Shown in pieces: positions 52,447 to 61,175 of a stretch of DNA of 64,000 nt (position 1 is the stretch's first letter; each line of letters begins with the position of its first letter). A program made the translations under genes and the position numbers. The notes beneath the pieces were generated by a model. It made no database searches and had not been told where the DNA came from. It saw only the letters and a program-made list of their open reading frames with translations. Origin of the DNA: Acidobacteriota bacterium. Lineage in GTDB: Bacteria > Acidobacteriota > Blastocatellia > Pyrinomonadales > Pyrinomonadaceae. The stretch lies in contig JAOAPY010000030.1 in NCBI GenBank assembly GCA_025463135.1, positions 62,001 through 126,000 of the forward strand. Direction: 5' to 3'.

Positions 52447-53190
52447 ATGAGAATGACAGAGATGGTGGGCCACGCTTCACAATTGCGAAAGTTGGCGCTG
52501 CGAAAAGCGGTGGACTCGGTTGATCAAATATCATCTGAGCACCAATTGATTGCCCCTGACGACGTCGCCGAGTTTCTCGCCGCTGGTTTGCCATCAAAGT
52601 CGGCTGAGTTGAACGACATCCTGGAGCGGGCGATTGGTCTTGCCCTGCAGTCTCGCCGGCAGAGTCTGGAAGTAGCCTTCATCAGTTTATCCGCGGCCCT
52701 GGAGTCGGTACTGACTTTTTTCCGTCGCCAGGATGAATATGAAATCCTGCCGTCAGCGGACTTCAGCGAGTTGGAACGTGATTTGAAAAAATGGCTGAAG
52801 CAACACCCGCTCCTGGCGAGTGAGCCTGCCAGGCGCGGCATGATCTACGAAAAGGTTCCCGAGCTAAACCGTTTCCCGTTCTCGTACGTTTTCCGAAAAT
52901 TCTGCGACTATCATTCGTTGGATCTAACGGATCTTTGGCCGGTAGTGGGGAAACACGCAGAATGGCCGTTGACGGAGATCCGGCATCGCCTGGTGCATGG
53001 CGATCCTTTCCAAAGTCGTCCCGTCGAGGCCCTGACTTGCGCGCACGCTCACTTAACCTGGGTGGTAGAAAGAATGTTACTCTCCGTATTGGGGTGGCCG
53101 ATTGCCCGCTCAAATGTCAGCCGCGACAACCTCAATCGCCTTGGCTACAATCATCAACGATGGCAAGCTGAGCGCGCAAAGTTTGCGTGA
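52447..53190 (+). CDS. HEPN-like domain protein (hypothetical)
   Basis: This all-helical 247-residue protein has a C-terminal EIRHRLVHGDPF block (near residue 179-190), the Arg-x4-His arrangement of HEPN nucleases (R-H-R-L-V-H) followed by Gly-Asp. Upstream helices (SRRQSLEVAFISLSAALESVLTFFRRQDEYEIL) fit the N-terminal bundle of such proteins. Many HEPN proteins are RNases in toxin-antitoxin or defence loci, but non-catalytic members exist. No adjacent nucleotidyltransferase (MNT) partner is visible. It converges on the WD40 gene with only 14 bases between stops, so 3' transcripts may overlap. Confidence 0.6.
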   Translation: MRMTEMVGHASQLRKLALRKAVDSVDQISSEHQLIAPDDVAEFLAAGLPSKSAELNDILERAIGLALQSRRQSLEVAFISLSAALESVLTFFRRQDEYEILPSADFSELERDLKKWLKQHPLLASEPARRGMIYEKVPELNRFPFSYVFRKFCDYHSLDLTDLWPVVGKHAEWPLTEIRHRLVHGDPFQSRPVEALTCAHAHLTWVVERMLLSVLGWPIARSNVSRDNLNRLGYNHQRWQAERAKFA

Positions 53191-53204
53191 TGCTTTTGGA
53201 GCCG

Positions 53205-55067
53205 TCACTTACCCGCCGCTATTTCTGCGCGGTGAGCGGTCCACCACTGGTCCAGATATTTGCTGCCTTCGCGACCGGCTTCGCTCAGCCAACCGTAGCC
53301 GGCATGACCGAGAGTTTCGTCAATATTCCAGTTCAGATGCCAGACGCGATGCCAATCGTTTTTCTTCAATGGCGCGTGCCAGGCGGTCCATGATGGGCCC
53401 TGTCGGTGGAGAGAGTTCTTTATCTCTTCCTCTGTCATGTCAACGGACGTGCTCAACTTTCCGTCCCAGGCGCCATTGGCATGCAAAAGAATTTCCATGT
53501 AGGGCCTGGCGCCCTCATCCCATGCGGCGATATCGTGGGGTTCAAGCCGCCATACCAGTTCCCAAACTTTTGTTCCCTCGTAGCTGCTCGAGACCAAATA
53601 TTTTCCGTCCGCAGTCATGTCCACGGATGTGACCCAATCAGAGTGCTCCAACGATTTCATGCAAGATCCGTCATTTAGATTCCACAGTTTGACGGTTTTG
53701 TCCCAGCTGCCTGAGGCCGCGAATCTACCATCCATGGTCAGATGCAGTCCGGAGACGCTTTGGCTGTGGGCCTGAATTGTTCGCAGGCACTGGCCGGTCT
53801 TGCTGTCCCAAAGCTTTATGACGCCGTCGCGATCGGCGGACAGAATCTTCGTCGCGTCAAGGCTGATACACACTGCGGTGATTGCACTCTCATGGCCCAC
53901 AAACGTTTGCACACACTCCGCAGTGATCGGCTTCCATAACTTTAGAGTTCTGTCCTCGCTGCCTGATAAAGCGAAACTCACGTCGACGCTAAGGCACAGG
54001 CAAGTGACGCGATCGGTGTGGCCCTCGAATTCGCGCAGACGATCGCCGGTCCAGACATTCCAGATTCCAAAGGTATTGCCGTTGCCATTGCGCAAGGCCA
54101 GGGTGCCATCCGAGCTGAGACACAGGGAACTTATGGGAGTCGTAGGCGTGAAGCCATACATACCCCGCAAACCACGACCCGGTCCGATCATTGATCGAAT
54201 CCATCTTTCATCATCTTCCACGGCGAGCGTCGCGTTAATCTGATCGCCGGACCGCAGATCATCAACCTGCGGACCGTAGTACTCGTTGCTTCTAGCTGTA
54301 AAAGTTGTAGTTCCGGCCGGCAGGTAACCCATGATCTCTTCGTGCTTGATGGTGACTTCGTGTTCGATATCCTCGCGTCTTCCGCCCACGCTAACCATGT
54401 TCTCAATCTCGCCCCTAAGCCTGTAGGTTTTAACGTTCTCATAGTGAGACTTCTCACGGGTGCCGGCCGGAGGACAAAAGATTTGCCGCAGCGTTTCTCT
54501 GAAACTTGCGGACCAACACAAATCCCCGGTGGACATGCTAAAAGGTTGAGCAAACAAAACGTGAGTGGTGTCTCGGCCGATGAACGAAGCGATTAATTCC
54601 AACGAGTGCTCGGTCGCGTAAATCACTTCACCCGTTTCCACATCCCAAAGCTTCAGCCAATGCCTGCCCCGCGAGAGCGCGACCGGCTGCCCTGGTCCAA
54701 TGCCGAACCCAACCGAACGCGCAGCCAGTTGCACTGATTCCGCGCCGCTGACCACATAAGGATCAGATGGCGGTTCGGGAAAACTATGTTTGAGGATCGC
54801 TTCCTCGAGATAAAGCTTGGGCCAAAGCGAATACAGCTCAAACAATAATTTAAGTTGCTGCGGATCCCAGCGAGGGTTTTCCTGGGTCAGAGGCGAGGCC
54901 CACTCGTACATTTCCCGCAGCAGCTTAATTCGCTCCGGATCTTTGGCGTAGCGCCATTTCCAGCGCGCGGAAATAACGCCATCGACGGCTCTCTGAGGGT
55001 TTCCCGCTTCGAAGTCGCGGCGGGCCTCATCCAGATCGGCTTTGAACTCTTCGTGATTCGGCTCCAA
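53205..55067 (-). CDS. WD40 beta-propeller protein
   Basis: The 620-residue protein has an N-terminal helical region (1-95) and about six to seven WD40-type repeats. Two lie in the first half (around 115-165, LKLWDVETGEVIYATEHS). Five are clear from about 330 to 520 (FGIWNVWTGDRLREFEGHTDRVTCLCLS, LKLWKPITAECVQTFVGHESAITAVCIS, IKLWDSKTGQCLRTIQAHSQSVSGLHLT, VKLWNLNDGSCMKSLEHSDWVTSVDMT). The C-terminal 100 residues are unlike WD40 and rich in Trp (WTAWHAPLKKNDWHRVWHLNW). Propellers are interaction platforms. It lies 3' of the TPR gene (228-nt spacer) at the end of the signalling/chaperone block. Separate promoter possible. Confidence 0.88.
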   Translation of the reverse strand: MEPNHEEFKADLDEARRDFEAGNPQRAVDGVISARWKWRYAKDPERIKLLREMYEWASPLTQENPRWDPQQLKLLFELYSLWPKLYLEEAILKHSFPEPPSDPYVVSGAESVQLAARSVGFGIGPGQPVALSRGRHWLKLWDVETGEVIYATEHSLELIASFIGRDTTHVLFAQPFSMSTGDLCWSASFRETLRQIFCPPAGTREKSHYENVKTYRLRGEIENMVSVGGRREDIEHEVTIKHEEIMGYLPAGTTTFTARSNEYYGPQVDDLRSGDQINATLAVEDDERWIRSMIGPGRGLRGMYGFTPTTPISSLCLSSDGTLALRNGNGNTFGIWNVWTGDRLREFEGHTDRVTCLCLSVDVSFALSGSEDRTLKLWKPITAECVQTFVGHESAITAVCISLDATKILSADRDGVIKLWDSKTGQCLRTIQAHSQSVSGLHLTMDGRFAASGSWDKTVKLWNLNDGSCMKSLEHSDWVTSVDMTADGKYLVSSSYEGTKVWELVWRLEPHDIAAWDEGARPYMEILLHANGAWDGKLSTSVDMTEEEIKNSLHRQGPSWTAWHAPLKKNDWHRVWHLNWNIDETLGHAGYGWLSEAGREGSKYLDQWWTAHRAEIAAGK

Positions 55068-55210
55068 TCCAGGAACCCCCTATGCTTTCAATTTGTTCGA
55101 CTCGGCGAATATTCTGGTGCGGCTTGAGCGTCCTGCAAGGCTGCTGAAAAAGTAAGAATTCGATTTTGACTTTTAATTCGCGAATTCAATTGAAGGGGCC
55201 AACCGAACAT

Positions 55211-55262
55211 TAGTTGTCGCCCCTCTGGAGCGAAAACGAATTCACCTGTTGCACTTGTTGAG
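55211..55262. repeat. Element family D fragment
   Basis: GCCCCTCTGGAGCGAAAACG and CACCTGTTGCACTTGTTG match the reversed left end of the 27118 copy; located between the TPR and WD40 genes. Confidence 0.65.
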
Positions 55263-55295
55263 TTCGCCATTCTCTATTGCGCAGCCGGAAAAGGC

Positions 55296-56429
55296 TTACC
55301 ACTCAGACTCAACGATTGCAAAAGGCGCGCATAGCGCTTTCAATGCCGGTGTTTCGGCGAGTGTCTGCGCAAAGAAACTGTTCTCGTTGCGCCGATCGAA
55401 GCGTCGGCCAAGCTCTTCTGCCCGAAGTTTGAACCAGGCCGCCAGCTTGACCGCGTGATAGCGTCCCTCATCGACAAAGGGTGGGAAAGAGCGTGGCAAC
55501 CGGAGCCGCGGCTCCGCCAAAGACTTGTCCGCGTGCTCCGCGAGTATCTCAAACATCAACCATGCTGCGCGTGAGAAACGGAAATGATAGAAGGCATCGT
55601 GGTTCTTCTCCATCCAGGGATAATGCCTTTCAAAAACTTCGAGGGCTCTCGTAAAATTTTCGGTCAAGGTCAAAAAGATCAGATGATCGGCAATCTTATC
55701 AAGGAAGCTCTTGTTGCCGGCGACCAGTTCATAGCCTCGGCGGTGATAAGCCAGCGCGTCATGCTGTCGCCCCAGACGCAACAGCGGCAGCAGAACATTC
55801 GCGTAAGTTCTGTGCGGCACAGTGGCGCATTTCTCTTCGCCGTTCAAAAGCGGTCGAGCAAGCTCAAGCGCGCGCTCATCATGGCCGCGATAAATGGAGA
55901 AGCCGACCTCGTCATCCAGCTCACACACTGAACAGTTGCTCAATTCATCTTTCGGTTCCGCTTCCATCCTGTGAAAGTACTCGATCGCCTGTTCCCTATT
56001 ATTCCAGAACCGCTCTGCACGATAGCGATGCATGTGTACGGCGCGCAGGCCATAGCCCGCTCTCAGCGAACGGTCGGCCAGATCATCGAGCATTTGGTAA
56101 ATTCGTGGTTTTGGGATCTGCGGAAAGTTGCAGATCACACCGACGATCCACTTGTACTTCCAGAGGATCGCCCATTCCGAAAACTGCCCGGGATGCTGAT
56201 CGAACTGTGCCAGGCACCAGGAGAAAGTTACGAGTCCTTTGTCCGTGGCGCCGCCGAATACACAGGCACGCACCAACAGTTCGCGAATCTCATATTGGAG
56301 TTCCAGATCGCGGAGGCCGTCAGCCAACCGCACGGCGGCCTCCAGCATGGAAATCTGCTCGTCACCCTCTTCCAGTTCGAAAGCATCTGTCAGCAGATCA
56401 TAAATTTCCTGCTCTATAATCTCGCTCAT
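55296..56429 (-). CDS. TPR-type helical protein, partner of HSP90-like gene
   Basis: The 377-residue all-helical protein has repeated helix pairs (for example EEGDEQISMLEAAVRLADGLRDLELQYEIRELLVRA, GYGLRAVHMHRYRAERFWNNREQAIEYFHRMEA, HRTYANVLLPLLRLGRQHDALAYHRRGYELV). A Cys pair CSVCELDDEVGF sits near 168. Its start overlaps the stop of the HSP90-like gene by four bases (ATGA on the minus strand), so translation is coupled. TPR proteins are classic HSP90 co-chaperones, so a physical pair is a reasonable inference. No signal peptide. Confidence 0.82.
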   Translation of the reverse strand: MSEIIEQEIYDLLTDAFELEEGDEQISMLEAAVRLADGLRDLELQYEIRELLVRACVFGGATDKGLVTFSWCLAQFDQHPGQFSEWAILWKYKWIVGVICNFPQIPKPRIYQMLDDLADRSLRAGYGLRAVHMHRYRAERFWNNREQAIEYFHRMEAEPKDELSNCSVCELDDEVGFSIYRGHDERALELARPLLNGEEKCATVPHRTYANVLLPLLRLGRQHDALAYHRRGYELVAGNKSFLDKIADHLIFLTLTENFTRALEVFERHYPWMEKNHDAFYHFRFSRAAWLMFEILAEHADKSLAEPRLRLPRSFPPFVDEGRYHAVKLAAWFKLRAEELGRRFDRRNENSFFAQTLAETPALKALCAPFAIVESEW

Positions 56430-58243
56430 TGAATCCAGCCTTCGAAGGCATCAACCCCCCATTCAATGAAACCCAACAAACCTTCGTTCAATAAAGCCAT
56501 CTCCCTGGCGTTGAGTGGGCGGTGGCTGAGCAGGATTGCCTGAACGTACAACATTTGCAGCGAAAGGCGCAGCAGCGTCTCGTCCTTTATTTTCGTAATT
56601 TTGTAAACAACGGAATTGCGATAGTTGAAACAAAGCTGGGCGCCAGAGTCCGGATCCAACCCTGACTCGACATCATTGAGCACCGCTGACCAAAACGTAT
56701 CGGTAACTTCTTTGGTCGTTTCAATCGAACGTTTGAACTGTGCGTCGCCGCCGGCAATATACAGGGCCGGCAGCTCGGCGGGGGCAAACGTTCTAATCTC
56801 AACGGCACACTTGAAAGGAAGCAGCACCTGATTAGCCACGGCAATAAATTGCGCCACCTCATCCTGTTCATCCAGGGTCAGGTATTCAAAGCTGTGAGTC
56901 AGACTGTTGCTGTCAATCGCCTCGATACTGACCTCTGGAAAGACATCGTTGACTCTCTCAATGAGTCTGGCGTCGTAAGTATAGGCGGCGTTGATGACAC
57001 ACAGCGATTGCGATGCAGCTATACGCGCCGTCTGGCGAAACTGATCCAGGTTTTGTACATAGTAAATAACGTCATGGTCCTTAATATATTCGGTCAGGGT
57101 CATGGTTCCCATGTTGGTTTCAAACGGCAACCACTTGATAAAGATGCGAAAGAATTCTTCGTCATCAACCGCCAGCGCTTTGATCGAGAGATAGTGCAGT
57201 TGAATCAACTGCCGCAAACGATGGGGACTTTCCCGGGCCAGGTCGATCAGGTAGTGCCTCAGCTGCTGGCCCAGGGCGATGCGGGTCGCGGCGAGTTTCG
57301 CGTCTTCATAGAATGACTCGCGCGAAGCAGTCGGACGCAGGTCGTTGGCATTTACCACGCACTTCACAAAGAAAGCCCAGTCGGGCAACAGTCCTTCAGT
57401 CTGTTCAGAGAGGAGCATGTTCTTCAAATAGACGCGGTGAGTTTTTCTATTCGCCAGGCTGGGCGAAAAAGGAAGCACAAAAGCCACGCCGGCCACGTCG
57501 CCGATGCTGGAACGCAGCGGGATATAGTCGAAGAATTCAATCGCAAAGGTTGCCCGCCCGTATTCAAGATAATGCTCGCGCTCCAGTTCGGCATCAGCGA
57601 ACTGCTCCAGCCAGGGCGGCCGCGCTTCATTAATTACCGTGGTCCCTTCGCCATCTGAAAGGTTAATCGGAAAGGGCAACAAGCTGCCGTAATGAGAAGC
57701 GAGTCTGGTCACCGTCTCTGACAGGAAATAATCCTCGGCGCTTTTTTTGCAGAGCAGGCGAACCTCAGTGCCCGGCTCCATCTGCCGGTCCAGGACCGCC
57801 AGCGAGTATGTCCCATCAGCGCGCCCGCACCACTCGATGGTTTTCGCATCGCCCTTCGCGGACCGGGTGTTTACCAACACCTCATCGCTCACTACAAAAC
57901 AGGAAAGCAGGCCCACGCCAAACTGCCCGATAAAGCCGTTTCGCTGCAGCAGATCATTATCGCGCTTAGACGTCTGTCCGATAGTGGCGAGAAAAAGGTG
58001 GATCTCTTCTTCAGTCAGACCAATGCCGTTGTCCCTGAATACCAGCGCCGGGTGTTCGCCAAATTGAGCTGGAAGTTCGATATGCATTTCACCGCGATAT
58101 TCAGGGTCGAGATAACTACGCGCGACAATTGCGTCAACGCCGTTCTGGAGCAGTTCGCGAATGAAGACTTGCGGACTGCTGTAGGTGTGGTTTGAAAGGA
58201 GATCAATGATGCCGCCGAGGTTAACCTGAAACCGGTACTCCAT
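56426..58243 (-). CDS. HSP90-family ATPase (GHKL), HtpG-related
   Basis: The 605-residue protein starts MEYRFQVNLGGIIDLLSNHTYSS. The GHKL ATP site is intact: N box IRELLQNGVDAI (Glu/Asn/Asp), G1 DNGIGLT near 83, and lid GQFGVGLLSCFVVSDEV near 118. The middle domain includes the Arg-containing NANDLRPTASRESFYED, typical of HtpG. The C-terminal dimer region is divergent and short. It is distinct from housekeeping HtpG and closest to the stand-alone HSP90 family proteins of actinobacteria that are encoded next to TPR genes. Start at 58243 chosen over 58279 by family alignment. Confidence 0.9.
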   Translation of the reverse strand: MEYRFQVNLGGIIDLLSNHTYSSPQVFIRELLQNGVDAIVARSYLDPEYRGEMHIELPAQFGEHPALVFRDNGIGLTEEEIHLFLATIGQTSKRDNDLLQRNGFIGQFGVGLLSCFVVSDEVLVNTRSAKGDAKTIEWCGRADGTYSLAVLDRQMEPGTEVRLLCKKSAEDYFLSETVTRLASHYGSLLPFPINLSDGEGTTVINEARPPWLEQFADAELEREHYLEYGRATFAIEFFDYIPLRSSIGDVAGVAFVLPFSPSLANRKTHRVYLKNMLLSEQTEGLLPDWAFFVKCVVNANDLRPTASRESFYEDAKLAATRIALGQQLRHYLIDLARESPHRLRQLIQLHYLSIKALAVDDEEFFRIFIKWLPFETNMGTMTLTEYIKDHDVIYYVQNLDQFRQTARIAASQSLCVINAAYTYDARLIERVNDVFPEVSIEAIDSNSLTHSFEYLTLDEQDEVAQFIAVANQVLLPFKCAVEIRTFAPAELPALYIAGGDAQFKRSIETTKEVTDTFWSAVLNDVESGLDPDSGAQLCFNYRNSVVYKITKIKDETLLRLSLQMLYVQAILLSHRPLNAREMALLNEGLLGFIEWGVDAFEGWIQ

Positions 58244-58303
58244 AGATCCGATTTGAACCGTTGAGTTCCGACGTGTCAAGCAAGGGTACTGGTTCAGTTT
58301 GAT

Positions 58304-58358
58304 GTCCGATAAGCTTCAGCTTGTCGTAACGCCGCGACAAACTAAAAGTTTGTCGGAC
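58304..58358. repeat. Inverted-repeat element family C, copy 3
   Basis: GTCCGATAAGCTTCAGCTTG...CGTAACGCCGCGACAAACTA...GTTTGTCGGAC. It contains one 31-nt unit of the kind tandemly repeated at 25431. Confidence 0.82.
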
Positions 58359-58464
58359 ATTTGCTGCGAAACTGAGGTTTCATGGGTGACCAGAGCGCGG
58401 GCGGCTAAGCCGTGGCGCAGGCAATTTATTTAGCTCAAGAGGGTAGAGTCACCACCTCGACCTC

Positions 58465-58932
58465 TCAGGCCCTGGGCTGGATCCGTGTGGCGTACTTCAC
58501 CGGCAGCAGATAGTCCAGCAGCTGTTCGAGATGTTGATAGTCAGGCATTCTGGTTATGTACTCGTTGCGCCGCACGCCAACCTCTAACATTGGAGCGGGA
58601 TCCAACGCCTCGTCATGAGTAACGATCACCACCGGCATGATCTCGAGCTTCGCGTTCTTCAGAATCTGACGGGCCGCCACAATTTCATAGAGTAAGGGCA
58701 CATCCAAATCCACCAGCAGCAGGTTGGGATGTTCGTACTGCGCGCGTTTGGCTGCATCCTGGCCATTATCGGTATCAATCACCCGATAGCCGCTTAGTTT
58801 CAGGACTTGCCGCAACTCGGCTCCCAGGTCCTGGTGATCGCTTACCACCAGCACGACGTGGTCTTCAACTGAAGTAGATACCGGGACGGCAAATTGGTTG
58901 GGGGGCTCGGTCCGATACAGATTTAGAGACAT
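58465..58932 (-). CDS. Stand-alone response-regulator receiver protein
   Basis: A receiver domain is the only module of this 155-residue protein: VVLVVSDHQDLG, phospho-acceptor in LLLVDLDVPLL, PVVIVTHDEA, and EYITRMPDYQHLEQLLDYL. The conserved Lys of the fifth strand (usually LxKP) is Arg here (ITRMP), and only one of the two N-terminal acidic residues is present (SDH), so phosphorylation chemistry may be altered. The start at 58932 follows AGAGGTG; the frame extends upstream without similarity. It lies between the kinase and the HSP90-like gene on the same strand. Confidence 0.82.
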   Translation of the reverse strand: MSLNLYRTEPPNQFAVPVSTSVEDHVVLVVSDHQDLGAELRQVLKLSGYRVIDTDNGQDAAKRAQYEHPNLLLVDLDVPLLYEIVAARQILKNAKLEIMPVVIVTHDEALDPAPMLEVGVRRNEYITRMPDYQHLEQLLDYLLPVKYATRIQPRA

Positions 58933-59265
58933 AAAACACCTCTTTGAAGGTTGTTGGCCTTGCTTCTGTGGACTGGGCGAAATTATTGAGGGGGCTAGTC
59001 TAGGATAAACGCATTGGCTTGGTCTGTGCGGTTGCACACATTGGGCGATTTCTTTGGCATCAATATACCCGGGACATCAAAACCTGGCGAACACTTTCAG
59101 TGTAATTGCCTGGTTATGGTGACTGTAACCCAGGGCGATGCCCTGGGCTGGAATTGGAGGACGCCTTCGGCGTCAGAGCCGCCTTTCTATTCAACATTAC
59201 AGGAGCATGCCGAACGAACACTTGATGCGTCATGTATATTGTTGCCTTTTCGGCCCAGTCTGATT
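58933..59265. repeat. Spacer with CCCAGGGC/GCCCTGGG and GACGCC/GGCGTC hairpins
   Basis: ACCCAGGGCGATGCCCTGGG at about 59128-59147 and GACGCCTTCGGCGTC at 59160-59174 form hairpins; GGTTATGGTGACTGTAACC at 59110-59128 is a third. It is probably another family of mobile palindromes. Nothing else is recognised between the receiver and kinase genes. Confidence 0.6.
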
Positions 59266-60870
59266 TCAAGGCGAGCACACGCGGCACGACTTGAATCCCG
59301 CCGCGAGGGCTTCGGCAGACGAGGCGAAGCTCACCCGGTTTCTCTGTGAGATTTGCTTCACCCAGCCACAGTTTTGCTGGTGATAAATATTAAGTGCCAG
59401 GTTGCCGATAATAGGATCATTTGCCGTAATACTCGCGGGCGGAAAACCAGCGGCTGAAGCCGTTATGCGAGGGAACGAAGTCGCCGTACCCGCGGTTCCA
59501 CCGAGCAAGTTGAGGGGCGATGAATTTCCCTGCAAGGCGGTCTGAGCCAAACCTCGGGCGCGCACAAATCCGTAGGTCAGGCTGAAGAGGGCCAGGCACA
59601 ACAGCGCCACCAGGAGTGAGTAGAAAAAGTCCAGCCCGATGAATTTGAAACACAGATAGACTCCCCAATACCACCAGATAAAGGTTTTCCTCAGGAACTC
59701 CCTGGCAAAGATTCCGGTATTTCTGAAAACTTCGTCGGGATCCCGTATGCCTGAAGGCGCGGTCGCAATCGCGGCGGGCCCGCTAAAAATCGTTTGAAAG
59801 GTTGGCGAAGGGGTGCTAATCGGCAGAGTAGATTTCGCGAGCCTGGCCTGCCACGGTTTCCACTGCGAACCTCCGTTCGTCTGGGCGGGTATGACTTCGA
59901 CGGCTTCGCGAGTTTTTGTCTTTGGCTCCATTTCCGGCGGGGCCGTCATCCAGGCAGGAAGCCCGGATTTTACGTCCACAAGATCAGCCAAAGAGGGCAC
60001 CGCCGGCGGCTCTCCGGTTGCCGCTGTTGCCAGGATGTCCGCCAGTCTGCGGTGCTCGGGACCCAGCTCTCTGATTTTTGCAAAGAGGCCCGAGGACGCC
60101 GGATCGATGAAATCCGTTTTTGTGAAGAGCAGGTTTTCGTCATGATACTCGGCCCAAAGGGCGGGCTGTGCGGCCAGCGAGAGCAGCGAAAGATAAATCA
60201 CCAGCGCGGAAAAATTATCCAGCGGGGCATCGAAGAAGCGCGCATCTCGACGCGGGTGCTGATAGTGCTGATGGCCCAACTCACTCGAAGACCAGCCCAT
60301 CATCGCCGGCACAAAGATGCCGTCGTGATCAACTAATCGAAACCTGCCACGTTCGAGAATTATGTTTCCGTGTTGCAGATCGCCATGGGCGATGCGGGCC
60401 TTGCGTAGAGTCGCAACCAGTTTGACCCACTCGGCCGCCAGATGCAGCAGCACGTCGCGCCGACCAATCATTTCGTCGAGGTAAAGGTCGAGCGTTGGTC
60501 CCTCGATCCATTTCATGAAGAGAATGGGGAATCTGCTTCCTTCGACCAGAATCCCCTCCGGCGCATAGGTAAAGTCAGATAGAAACGGGACCTGATGAGT
60601 TTGGATCTGGCGCTGTATTTCCCGATACCTTTGATCGCGATCTCTCAGATAGCCGCGAAAGCAGCGAACAGCAAAGTCGCCTCCGGCGCCGATAGATTTC
60701 ACCTTATAGACATAGGCGAACTGCCCTGAGGTCACGAGCGGCATACCCAGGCGGTCGACGGCGGGTTGCGTTTGCCTTAACACCGGGTGCGCGAAACAGA
60801 CACTGGGGCATTGAATCGCCTCGGTGAAGTGCCTTGCTGACGGCCAGTATTTGTGGTTAGTCTCAGGCAT
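59266..60870 (-). CDS. YegI/TerY-P-type Ser/Thr protein kinase with membrane helices and C-terminal Cys motif
   Basis: The 534-residue protein has an N-terminal kinase domain (about 20-290): nucleotide-binding region SGQFAYVYKV, VAIK-type Lys replaced by the FAVRCFRG context (Arg preceding Cys), catalytic loop IAHGDLQHGNIILE, and metal motif LVDHDGIFVPAM in place of DFG, the form seen in YegI-like kinases. Proline-rich linker (about 310-400), two hydrophobic segments (about 405-450) and a C-terminal region follow. The last 50 residues hold YHQQNCGWVKQI...GFKSCRVCSP, an Ada-like Zn-binding pattern (CxxC at the end). The start at 60870 (MPETNHKYWPSARHF) fits this family; a longer frame exists. 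Directly downstream of PP2C and VWA genes as in the E. coli yegIKL set. Confidence 0.88.
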   Translation of the reverse strand: MPETNHKYWPSARHFTEAIQCPSVCFAHPVLRQTQPAVDRLGMPLVTSGQFAYVYKVKSIGAGGDFAVRCFRGYLRDRDQRYREIQRQIQTHQVPFLSDFTYAPEGILVEGSRFPILFMKWIEGPTLDLYLDEMIGRRDVLLHLAAEWVKLVATLRKARIAHGDLQHGNIILERGRFRLVDHDGIFVPAMMGWSSSELGHQHYQHPRRDARFFDAPLDNFSALVIYLSLLSLAAQPALWAEYHDENLLFTKTDFIDPASSGLFAKIRELGPEHRRLADILATAATGEPPAVPSLADLVDVKSGLPAWMTAPPEMEPKTKTREAVEVIPAQTNGGSQWKPWQARLAKSTLPISTPSPTFQTIFSGPAAIATAPSGIRDPDEVFRNTGIFAREFLRKTFIWWYWGVYLCFKFIGLDFFYSLLVALLCLALFSLTYGFVRARGLAQTALQGNSSPLNLLGGTAGTATSFPRITASAAGFPPASITANDPIIGNLALNIYHQQNCGWVKQISQRNRVSFASSAEALAAGFKSCRVCSP

Positions 60871-60929
60871 TGTAGCTACCGGCAACCAAAGTCGCTCTGT
60901 CAGTCCGCGGCAGCGGACGAATGACAATA

Positions 60930-61125
60930 GCCCAGCAGTTTACTGCTGGGATGACGAGCCAGGTGATTGAAGTCCGTTAAGCGGACGGCCGAAGTCGTCC
61001 CCTTCGATACCTGCTGTTTTTCAGTCGTCCGCTTCACGGACTTGGTCTCACAATCGATGCGATCCCAGCAGTAAACTGCTGGGCTACTTTCAGTCGTCCG
61101 CCAACGCGGACGGAGGCGCTTAGTA
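60930..61125. repeat. Inverted-repeat cluster, family I
   Basis: CCCAGCAGTTTACTGCTGGG (60933-60952) recurs as CCCAGCAGTAAACTGCTGGG (61063-61082), with GTCCGTTAAGCGGAC and GTCCGCTTCACGGAC and CGTCCGCCAACGCGGACG between and after. This accounts for most of the 305-nt kinase-PP2C spacer. Confidence 0.85.
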
Positions 61126-61175
61126 CTTTTTGTGCAAGCCGGTAATAGCGCACTCCAATGCGAAATCAGCGAGGA

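Noticed and set aside
53205-58243. Known anti-phage defence system
   Set aside because: HSP90-like, TPR and WD40 proteins with a HEPN-like neighbour invite this idea, but no nuclease, restriction, CBASS or retron component is visible, and the triad is a signalling set. Kept only as a possibility.
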